NCBI GenBank assembly: GCA_947365485.1
Contig: CANAXK010000044.1
Location: 1 to 10,209, forward strand
Direction of reading: 5' to 3'
DNA length: 10,209 nucleotides
From: an uncultured bacterium
GTDB taxonomy: Bacteria > Cyanobacteriota > Vampirovibrionia > Gastranaerophilales > Gastranaerophilaceae
Positions within the stretch are counted from its first letter, which is position 1. Each line of letters begins with the position of its first letter. Below the pieces are notes generated by a model. It saw nothing but the letters and a program-made list of their open reading frames with translations. It was not told the DNA's origin and made no database searches. Below are positions 4,275 through 10,209 of this stretch, one piece after another. Both the position numbers and the translations under genes were made by a program.

Positions 4275-6871
4275 AAATCCATTACAAACTCCAGATTATC
4301 GTCTTTTGCGTTCATAATAAACTTATGCACCCCGAGTCTCACAATATACCTTGTTGTCCCGTCAGCCATTTTTTCGCTTGCTCTTGCCTGCATCTGTTCG
4401 GATTTGAGGCTCACATAGTGTTTAATCTTAAATGTCCTGTCGCCCGCATACCCGATAACAGTGTACCCGTTAGAGTTTTTGCCCAAACAGCAGCCCATAT
4501 TGCCGTCAAAGTCTGAGCGGCAAAGAATTTCGTACTCTTCACCTCTTACAGTACAGAACTCTTTTTCCCCTGATTGTGCGTTCTGTTGAGGTTCAGGCTT
4601 TTCTTTCTCTCTTTTAATCTCGCGCTCAGCACGTTTTTCCTGAATAAATTGCAGAAGCTTATCCGAGTCATAATCGCGTTTTGGCTCTAGTTTCTTTGGA
4701 GCCGGTTTTTTAAGTTTTGGAAGCTCTTCCATCATATCATTGAGCTCTTTATCAAGTTCCTGCGCGGTTTTGTTATCCAAATCAACAAAGCTGTTATCGT
4801 AAAGTGATTCAAAGTCGTCGTATTCGCGCTGGGTTTGAACTTCCAACTCATCGTCGTTAACAATTTGAATATCGCTAAACTGGTCAAATTCTTTTTGCAT
4901 GTCAGAAATACTCGGAGCGTTCGAGTCATCAAACTCATTAATTATCTCAAAATCCCGTGACCCGTCATCAAACGGCTTAAATGTAACATTGGAAATATTC
5001 TTAAGCAGTGCTTCTTCGTCAACTAACACAGGCTCCGGCTCTTTTGTTTCGTATTTTTCAGGGTTCTTAAGCACATCCCTTAAATCAGGCAGCCCTGAAA
5101 TTGTCATCTTCTGAACATCATACCCTGATTCAGAGTACTCAACAGCATCAGAAGGCCTTGTTTTGTAAGCATCCTTGTTATTGATTTCAAGCGAAAGGTC
5201 AGGTAGTTTGTCTTTGAGTGACAGAATACTAACGTCATAGCCTTCACTAAAATAAACGACTTCCGGCTTAGCATCTGATTCGATTTTTCTTCCCCCCTGT
5301 TTCTTGAGCGCCTCAGACAAATCAGGAAGCATGTCTTTTACGTTCAAAGTAAGCAGCTCGGAAGTCTTATGCGGCTTGTCTTTTGATTTTGCTATCTCTT
5401 CTTCTCTGCGCTTGATAATATCAGGGTCAGTCTTCAAGTCCGTAATAAAGTCGCTGTCAATCTCAACAGAAATCAGCTTGTTCAAAGCCTCGATATCAGA
5501 ACCCGTAAACACAATGTTCTGGTCAATGCTGTATGTTGTAACCAAATCCTCAAGAACCTCTGCAGGAGTACGTTTTTTCTCAACCACAGGAACAGTAATA
5601 TAATCCGTAATATTCTTGAGCGTATCGTCGTTAATCTCTGAATTAAGGAGCTGGTTAATCTTATCAACATCGTCTTTAGAGAATTTCAACTCCTCGTCTG
5701 AAATATATTTTTCATAAAGCTCCTCATCATAGCCAGAGCCTTCTTCGACTTCCTCCTCGTCTTCCTCATCAAAAGAGAATCCTGCAAGAAAGTCCTCCAA
5801 ATCCGCGTTGAAATCCTCGTCCGGTGCTTCTTCCGCAGCCGGAGTTGGTGACTGTTTTGTTTCCTGAAAAATTTCGTCCAAATCTACAATTGTAGGAGCT
5901 TCTTCAACCTCAGGCTCCTCAATTTCCGGAGCTGGTTGAGGCGCAACGTTTACCGGCATCTTATCCGGCTTGGTGTATTTTTTATCAAGGCTCTTCACGG
6001 CCTTGTTAATCTTTGTTATGCTTTGTTTTTTAGCAGCCTCTTTTTTCTTCTTCTTTTTGGCATCTTCCTCGTCATCAAAATCAAACTCTGTCTGCTCGCC
6101 AATAATCTCACGCATAGTGCTTTTTGCTCTCACAACAAGAAGCACCATCAAAATGGCAATCAGTATAAGCCCGCCAATAAACGTCCAAGAACTCGGTCCC
6201 TGCTCCTCTTCAGGATTCTGTATCGGGGCGTTATCCTCATCAGGGCTGGAAGGCTCTTCATAAGAGTTGTTTCTTTCAGGCTCCGAAGTTTGAGGACTCT
6301 GTTCAAACTGTTTAACGCTTTGGCGTATATCAACAGGGTTAATTTGGTCGACTCCGCTTCTTGAGCGAATCGCTTCTTGTCTTACCTCAGGTTGTGGTGT
6401 ATATTTTTCCTCAACACGCGGTTCGTCAAATTTAGGCTGCTCCGGCTGTTGGGCAGTTGTTTCAATAAGTCCCTGGTGCTGTTCAGGAATGAAGAGCCCC
6501 TTAGAAGCATTCAAAACAGTATTTGGGGAGGTTTTTATTGTAATCTTGGTATAGCCTTTACTGCTTGTTGTATAAGGCATGGTTGAGACGTTTACGCTAT
6601 CAATGTTTGAGACGAGTCTTGCTGCGCCCTTCATCTGGCTGTTGGTTTCCGGAAGCATGATGACGTAAGTGTTTGCATCTTTTCTCACAGCAGATATACT
6701 GTTTGCATAATCCTGTTTTGTGAGCACAGTCAAATTAACAGCACCGTTTTCCGTGTTGTCAAGTTGTAATGCCATAAGGCTGTTTTTATAATTCTCTGCT
6801 CCAAAAGCTCCAACTACTGTTACTACTGAAGCCAGTACCAATGCAATCGTCTTCTTTTTAAACTGCTTCAT
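4268..6871 (-). CDS. Large single-pass membrane protein with FimV/HubP-like plan; function unknown
   Basis: 867 residues, no family recognised with certainty. In order: signal peptide (M-K-Q-F-K-K-K, hydrophobic core, probable cut after A-F-G-A at 25); a small beta-rich external domain at about 32-131 that could be AMIN-like; a Pro/Gln/Glu-rich linker; one membrane helix at about 230-247 followed by Arg/Lys; a six-Lys run at 272-277; then a long, very acidic cytoplasmic region. That region has two repeat families: a pair of 26-residue units (396-421 and 454-479) and three L-P-D-L units (leucines at 515, 556, 594). A compact domain closes the protein (about 770-867) and holds all five cysteines. 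The start is the ATG at 6871; an in-frame TTG at 6898 would spoil the signal peptide. This signal-periplasm-TM-acidic plan resembles FimV/HubP polar organisers, and the chemosensory neighbours fit. LysM and TPR were not identified, so this is likeness of design, not proven homology. Confidence 0.85.
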   Translation of the reverse strand: MKQFKKKTIALVLASVVTVVGAFGAENYKNSLMALQLDNTENGAVNLTVLTKQDYANSISAVRKDANTYVIMLPETNSQMKGAARLVSNIDSVNVSTMPYTTSSKGYTKITIKTSPNTVLNASKGLFIPEQHQGLIETTAQQPEQPKFDEPRVEEKYTPQPEVRQEAIRSRSGVDQINPVDIRQSVKQFEQSPQTSEPERNNSYEEPSSPDEDNAPIQNPEEEQGPSSWTFIGGLILIAILMVLLVVRAKSTMREIIGEQTEFDFDDEEDAKKKKKKEAAKKQSITKINKAVKSLDKKYTKPDKMPVNVAPQPAPEIEEPEVEEAPTIVDLDEIFQETKQSPTPAAEEAPDEDFNADLEDFLAGFSFDEEDEEEVEEGSGYDEELYEKYISDEELKFSKDDVDKINQLLNSEINDDTLKNITDYITVPVVEKKRTPAEVLEDLVTTYSIDQNIVFTGSDIEALNKLISVEIDSDFITDLKTDPDIIKRREEEIAKSKDKPHKTSELLTLNVKDMLPDLSEALKKQGGRKIESDAKPEVVYFSEGYDVSILSLKDKLPDLSLEINNKDAYKTRPSDAVEYSESGYDVQKMTISGLPDLRDVLKNPEKYETKEPEPVLVDEEALLKNISNVTFKPFDDGSRDFEIINEFDDSNAPSISDMQKEFDQFSDIQIVNDDELEVQTQREYDDFESLYDNSFVDLDNKTAQELDKELNDMMEELPKLKKPAPKKLEPKRDYDSDKLLQFIQEKRAEREIKREKEKPEPQQNAQSGEKEFCTVRGEEYEILCRSDFDGNMGCCLGKNSNGYTVIGYAGDRTFKIKHYVSLKSEQMQARASEKMADGTTRYIVRLGVHKFIMNAKDDNLEFVMDLC
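5060..5368 (-). repeat. Three L-P-D-L units coded inside the large membrane protein
   Basis: Three successive segments of the acidic region share a hydrophobic-K-D-x-L-P-D-L-S core, spaced 41 and 38 residues apart. The second and third are also preceded by S-E-(S)-G-Y-D-V, making a longer unit. The units look like short linear motifs that dock partners, as in the acidic repeats of polar scaffold proteins. The similarity is seen directly; the docking role is inference. Confidence 0.65.
5435..5512 (-). repeat. Second copy of a 26-residue duplicated unit in the large membrane protein
   Basis: Residues 454-479 of the 867-residue product. Aligned without gaps to residues 396-421 (bases 5609-5686), the units share F, D, N, L, E, I and D at matching positions, and most other positions are conservative (I/L/V, D/E/N, S/T). 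The pattern is F-[ST]-x-x-D-[VI]-x-x-[IL]-N-x-L-[LI]-x-x-E-I-x-x-D. This suggests an old internal duplication of a small helical element. Confidence 0.6.
5609..5686 (-). repeat. First copy of the 26-residue duplicated unit in the large membrane protein
   Basis: Residues 396-421 of the product, just after the most acidic stretch (about 366-395). It pairs with the unit at 5435-5512; the two copies begin 58 residues apart, and the intervening sequence is not obviously repeated. Confidence 0.6.
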
Positions 6872-6936
6872 ATACTCTATTTTATCATAATGTCTCAAAA
6901 TGAACTAGACTTGAAACAAAAAATCATCAATTTAAA

Positions 6937-7935
6937 TTACATGTCAGTAATAATGATTCTTTTGTCCGACGAAATTTTCTCAATATTAAGAATTGTGTAC
7001 AATGTCTCGTTATAAATAAACTCGTTTGAGAAATATCCTTCGCCCACATCCAGCAGGCTGTCTTCCTGATAATCAAAAAGCTCGTTGATTTTATCTATCA
7101 AAAGCGCAAGTTTGAGTTCGTTGCACTTGATAATAATAACCGGTTTCTTATCAGAAGTCTCTTTTTCAGGAAGGCTAAGGAATTTTTTCATGTTGATTAC
7201 AGTAATGTAATCCCCTCTCAGGTTCATAATCCCCTCAATAAAATCAGGGGTTCCCGGAACATTCGTAATAGATGTGTCTTTCAAAACCTCTTTCACATAG
7301 TCAAGCGCAATACAATAGTGGTCGCTGTTGAGGTTAAAAGAAATATACTTGTTCTTGACATGCAGTTCCCCAGATGCCAGCTTCAAATTTGATTTAGCAG
7401 CAATATCAGAAGTCCTCTTTGCCATTATTGCTTTTGAGTTTTCATCCTGTGGGAAGAGTGTCGGAATATCGACTTCTGCCCAGGTATTGTGCTGTTTCAG
7501 GAGGTTTTCTATTGCATAAATATTAATGATGAATATTGTTTCCTGATTGAACTTGTAGATGGAATCAATAATCATTTTGTTATCAACAAACGGAATCGCG
7601 TCCACAAGGGCAGATTCAAAAGGAATAATCCCGATAATTTTGTCGGTTATAATCCCGAAGATAATCTCGTCTGTTTTTACAATCAGAAGTTCGTTATTCG
7701 TGCTGTAAGGCGGTACTTCTATATTCAGAAAGAATCTCACATCAAGCACATTGATAACAAAATTGTTATACTTCAAAAGCCCGACAATATTGTTAGGTAG
7801 TTTCTGCGGATAATCCAGAGCCGGCAGCTTCATAATCTCAAGCACGTTATCAGAATTAATCGCGTACTTGTTTTCACCTATTCTAAAATACAGGTGTGTG
7901 TTCTTCTTTTGTTCAAGATAATTATTGCTGCTCAT
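6937..7935 (-). CDS. Tandem CheW-domain protein (two CheW domains)
   Basis: 332 residues, cytosolic, no other domain. Two CheW folds lie in tandem at about residues 12-148 and 193-325. CheW couples chemoreceptors to the CheA kinase. The second domain carries the classic G-I-M-N-L-R-G-D-Y-I-T-V-I-N signature at 235-248, including the R240 position that touches receptors in E. coli CheW. The first domain aligns well but has G-L-L-K-Y-N-N-F-V-I-N-V-L-D at 52-65, so N-L-R-G is replaced by K-Y-N-N and its binding surface may differ. A linker of about 45 residues joins them. The ATG lies inside the end of the upstream diguanylate cyclase gene (14-base overlap), so the two are probably co-translated. 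Double CheW proteins are less common than single ones and might bridge two partners in an array. Confidence 0.93.
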   Translation of the reverse strand: MSSNNYLEQKKNTHLYFRIGENKYAINSDNVLEIMKLPALDYPQKLPNNIVGLLKYNNFVINVLDVRFFLNIEVPPYSTNNELLIVKTDEIIFGIITDKIIGIIPFESALVDAIPFVDNKMIIDSIYKFNQETIFIINIYAIENLLKQHNTWAEVDIPTLFPQDENSKAIMAKRTSDIAAKSNLKLASGELHVKNKYISFNLNSDHYCIALDYVKEVLKDTSITNVPGTPDFIEGIMNLRGDYITVINMKKFLSLPEKETSDKKPVIIIKCNELKLALLIDKINELFDYQEDSLLDVGEGYFSNEFIYNETLYTILNIEKISSDKRIIITDM

Positions 7936-9379
7936 GTAATACTACCCTGTTTCTTCCGCTCTCTTTTGCCTTATACAAAGCCTCATCAGCAGATTTGAGA
8001 ATATCTGCCGCTGTATTAAATTCCTGAAAATTCATTGTAAGCCCGATACTTGCCGTAACCTTTGTCTTGACTCCGTTGTAGTCAAAATCGTATTCCTCAA
8101 TCATTCTTCTTAGACGCTGCACTGGAATAACAGCACCTTCAATGTTTGTCTCCGGCATAATCATAACCAGCTCTTCACCGCCGTATCGATAAAGAAGGTC
8201 GGTTTTTCTAAATGCTGTCTTCATCAAACCTGCAACCGTCTTGAGCACATAGTCTCCGTACTGGTGGCCGAAAGTATCGTTTACCTTCTTAAAGAAGTCA
8301 ATATCAAGAATCGCAAGGCTGAAATCAGACGGGTGGCGCTTAGAACGGTTGTGCTCCTGCTCCAAGCTGATTTCAAACTGGCGCCTGTTATATAATCCTG
8401 TAAGTCCGTCAAGAACTGACATGAACTCTTTTTCTGTATACTGGTACTTCATTTTGAATATGGAGAGCAGCTCTCCAATCATGATATCAAAATACCTGAA
8501 TGAAGCGTAGTCCATCTCCTGCCTTGTGTAGAAGCAGATTCCGCCAATAAGTTTTTTATCAAACACAAGCGGGATAATAATTTTTGACTTCAAATCCGTA
8601 AACTGATAATCAATTTCCTTGCCTAGAAGCATTCTTACAACTTCAAACTTGGAGTCCTTAACGCTTTTGAGCTCTTCCATTTTTCTGAAGAAGTCGAACC
8701 GGATATCAGAAAGCACGTTTTTCGAAAGGTTTCTTCCAAGCGTATCCAGATAAAGAATATTTTCTGCGAAATCGTCAGGTGAAGCGAAGAAAATCCCCGC
8801 AACGCTATATTCTACAAACGAGCTAAGCAGCGAGAAGAGTTTTTCCACAAGGATTCTTTCATAGTTCAAAAAGTCGCTCAGATTTCTAAACTCGTTAGCG
8901 AAAACAGACTTCAAGAGCAGGTCATTAAGAATTGTATTGAGTCTTGTCTGCGCAGAGTTATCCGTTTGAGCCTTCATTGTAAGCGCTGCCTTATACTCAT
9001 CGCTCACAGGATATCGTCTCAATGTTGCGTTAATATTTCTGACAAGTTCGTTAACGTCAATGGATTTTGACAAAAACAGCTGTGCGCCGGCTTTTTTACC
9101 CCAGAAGCTGTCAATTTTCTTGTCAAGCACTGTAAGCAGGACAACCGGAATCTTTTTTGTTTCGTCAACATTCTTAATCATTCTGCATAGTTGATAACCG
9201 TCGATTACTGGCATCATAATATCCGAAACCACAAGATCCGGAACGTACTCGAATATTTTTTTGTACGCTTCTGCCCCGTTTGTCGCGGTTTCTACTTCAA
9301 ACCCGTTAGATGTAAGCCCCTCTTTTAGGAATTTTAACTGGGTATCGCTATCTTCTACTAATAAAATTTTTGCTGCCAT
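7922..9379 (-). CDS. Response regulator diguanylate cyclase (REC - GAF-like region - GGDEF)
   Basis: 485 residues. The REC domain (about 3-122) has the acidic pocket at E9/D10, phosphoacceptor D53 in V-S-D-I-M-M-P, T83 and K105, so it should accept phosphate from a CheA-type kinase. A middle region (about 160-310), with helices and a strand-rich end, resembles a GAF-type sensor, though not clearly. The GGDEF domain (about 318-482) starts with D-G-L-T-G-L-Y-N-R-R, has metal ligand D360 in L-D-I-D-F-F-K, and an active-site variant G-G-E-E-L at 400-404, normally still active. An RxxD inhibitory site (R391, D394) sits exactly five residues before it, predicting product feedback. It should make c-di-GMP in response to phosphorylation, as WspR and PleD do. 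The ATG at 9379 faces the divergent chemoreceptor across 83 bases. The 3' end overlaps the CheW gene. Confidence 0.95.
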   Translation of the reverse strand: MAAKILLVEDSDTQLKFLKEGLTSNGFEVETATNGAEAYKKIFEYVPDLVVSDIMMPVIDGYQLCRMIKNVDETKKIPVVLLTVLDKKIDSFWGKKAGAQLFLSKSIDVNELVRNINATLRRYPVSDEYKAALTMKAQTDNSAQTRLNTILNDLLLKSVFANEFRNLSDFLNYERILVEKLFSLLSSFVEYSVAGIFFASPDDFAENILYLDTLGRNLSKNVLSDIRFDFFRKMEELKSVKDSKFEVVRMLLGKEIDYQFTDLKSKIIIPLVFDKKLIGGICFYTRQEMDYASFRYFDIMIGELLSIFKMKYQYTEKEFMSVLDGLTGLYNRRQFEISLEQEHNRSKRHPSDFSLAILDIDFFKKVNDTFGHQYGDYVLKTVAGLMKTAFRKTDLLYRYGGEELVMIMPETNIEGAVIPVQRLRRMIEEYDFDYNGVKTKVTASIGLTMNFQEFNTAADILKSADEALYKAKESGRNRVVLHEQQ

Positions 9380-9462
9380 AATATCTTATGTTCCAATTTT
9401 GTCAGTTTTATTATAAAATGATTATATAATAAATACTTAAAAAAAACTATAGGAGAGAAGAA
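9380..9462. promoter_or_regulatory. AT-rich divergent promoter region between the diguanylate cyclase and chemoreceptor genes
   Basis: The 83-base gap is very AT-rich and holds TATAAT hexamers in both directions: 9425-9430 on the plus strand, and 9421-9426 and 9410-9415 on the minus strand. For the plus strand, TTGTCA at 9399-9404 stands 17 bases before TTATAT (9422-9427), a fair promoter for the chemoreceptor. No good -35 box accompanies the minus-strand -10 candidates. Overlapping divergent boxes would let the two transcripts compete or be co-regulated. AGGAG at 9451-9455 serves the chemoreceptor. Confidence 0.4.
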
Positions 9463-10209
9463 GTGCTTAACGATTGGAATTTTGGATTGAAACAGAAGTT
9501 TAATATTAAATGCCTTATTGACCTGGCAGCCTTTGTAATAACATGTATGATTTTCTTGTTCTTTGCAAGAATGAATCAGGTAGCACCTTATGACGCGTTT
9601 GTATTTTTAACGATTGTGCTTGCGCTTAACCTTGCTGTACACTTCATTACAAAGCAGTGGATTGTAAAAGCAATCAGAAAATCCATGACAACCCAGTCTG
9701 ACTCGCTTGCTGACACAACCGGTGAAATCATGCTCTCAATTGATTCCCAGAAAAAAGTGTTTGAAAATCTTACAACAAACACCAAGAGCATCTCATCTCT
9801 TATCGAAAAGCTCAAAAGTCTGTCAGAAGAATCTGTTACAACTTCCAAAAACACCGAAAAGCAGGTTAACCAGTCAATCAACCTTTCTGAAAGAGAGCAT
9901 GAAGCAATTTCTTCCAACGCAGATAAAATGTTAGTTTTGAGACAAAAAATTCAGATGATTGCAGAGCTTATCCTTGAACTTTCAGAGCACTCACAGCAAA
10001 TCGGAAATTCAATCAGTGTGGTAGACGACATTGCAGAGCAGACAAACATGCTTGCGCTTAACGCAGCGGTTGAAGCAGCAAGAGCAGGGGAGCATGGTAA
10101 GGGTTTTGCTGTTGTTGCGGGTGAAATCAGAAAGCTTGCGGATGAATCAAAGCAGGCAATCACAAAGATTACATCGCTCACAAGCAACATTCAATACACC
10201 ACAAACTCC
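9463..10209 (+). CDS. Methyl-accepting chemotaxis protein with minimal external domain (3' end outside window)
   Basis: The start is GTG at 9463, with AGGAG 7 bases upstream; 249 residues are visible and the frame is open to the end of the window. Two membrane helices at about residues 17-35 and 43-62 are separated by only about seven residues, so there is no periplasmic ligand domain. A coiled-coil-rich stretch follows, with many Q, S, T and E residues, then the highly conserved receptor hairpin tip at about 190-229: [28 protein letters not shown], and E-I-R-K-L-A. This is the part that binds CheW and CheA. The second half of the hairpin is outside the window. No clear HAMP domain is seen. 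The gene diverges from the REC-GGDEF/CheW operon, which points to one signalling system. The receptor probably senses a membrane, cytoplasmic or protein-partner signal. Confidence 0.95.
   Translation, partial: MLNDWNFGLKQKFNIKCLIDLAAFVITCMIFLFFARMNQVAPYDAFVFLTIVLALNLAVHFITKQWIVKAIRKSMTTQSDSLADTTGEIMLSIDSQKKVFENLTTNTKSISSLIEKLKSLSEESVTTSKNTEKQVNQSINLSEREHEAISSNADKMLVLRQKIQMIAELILELSEHSQQIGNSISVVDDIAEQTNMLALNAAVEAARAGEHGKGFAVVAGEIRKLADESKQAITKITSLTSNIQYTTNS

Noticed and set aside
5936..6364. 142-codon open frame on the plus strand
   Set aside because: It lies wholly antisense to the acidic/Lys-rich part of the large membrane protein; its composition (runs of F, L, S, R) is what the reverse strand of such a sequence gives, and there is no clear ribosome binding site or family.
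6872..6898. Nine-residue upstream extension of the large membrane protein from a TTG codon
   Set aside because: It adds charged residues before a clean signal peptide; the ATG at 6871 gives a typical M-K-Q-F-K-K-K start.
6872..6936. Separate promoter for the large membrane-protein gene
   Set aside because: The 65-base gap is AT-rich and has TATGAT, but no -35-like box at suitable spacing, so no promoter is claimed.
9588..9917. 109-codon open frame on the minus strand at the right end
   Set aside because: It is antisense to the chemoreceptor coiled coil, whose own frame is open from 9463 with a ribosome binding site and conserved residues.

Overview
The window carries eight protein genes: one cut at each end and six complete. 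The order is a DMT-family transporter tail (+); a six-gene block on the minus strand, read right to left as response regulator/diguanylate cyclase, double CheW, a large single-pass membrane protein, a solute-binding lipoprotein, a glycosyltransferase-like protein, then ispH and rpsA; and a divergent methyl-accepting chemotaxis gene (+) running off the right edge. No tRNA, rRNA, CRISPR array, transposase or phage gene was seen. The genome is moderately AT-rich and bacterial. A lipoprotein, a periplasmic-type domain behind a signal peptide, and a chemosensory/c-di-GMP module suggest an envelope-rich, probably diderm bacterium. The gene style recalls Gastranaerophilales/Vampirovibrionia (non-photosynthetic Cyanobacteriota), but this is a low-confidence impression; a clostridial or other gut lineage is not excluded. 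The ispH-rpsA pairing also occurs in Clostridia.

Left part (1-2480): an EamA transporter C-terminus converges on rpsA across a strong palindromic terminator. ispH (last step of the MEP isoprenoid pathway) and a four-domain ribosomal protein S1 form a minus-strand pair with a recognisable promoter ahead of ispH. Copies of one GC-rich palindromic intergenic repeat lie on both sides of rpsA in opposite orientation. The copy between ispH and rpsA makes a hairpin just before the S1 ribosome binding site and creates a false N-terminal extension of S1.

Right part (2497-10209): this is the interesting section. REC-GGDEF and double-CheW genes overlap, and across an AT-rich 83-bp region they diverge from a chemoreceptor with almost no external sensor. 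Next comes an 867-residue protein with a signal peptide, a small periplasmic domain, one membrane span, a very acidic repeat-bearing cytoplasmic region and a cysteine-containing C-terminal domain. Its plan resembles FimV/HubP polar organisers, which work with chemosensory and type IV pilus systems. Its gene overlaps that of a lipoprotein solute-binding protein with no transporter beside it. A reasonable model, not proven here, is a Wsp-like or Pil-Chp-like array controlling c-di-GMP output, with the membrane protein as organiser and the binding protein as possible ligand sensor. No CheA, CheR or CheB is in the window; they may lie beyond the right edge.
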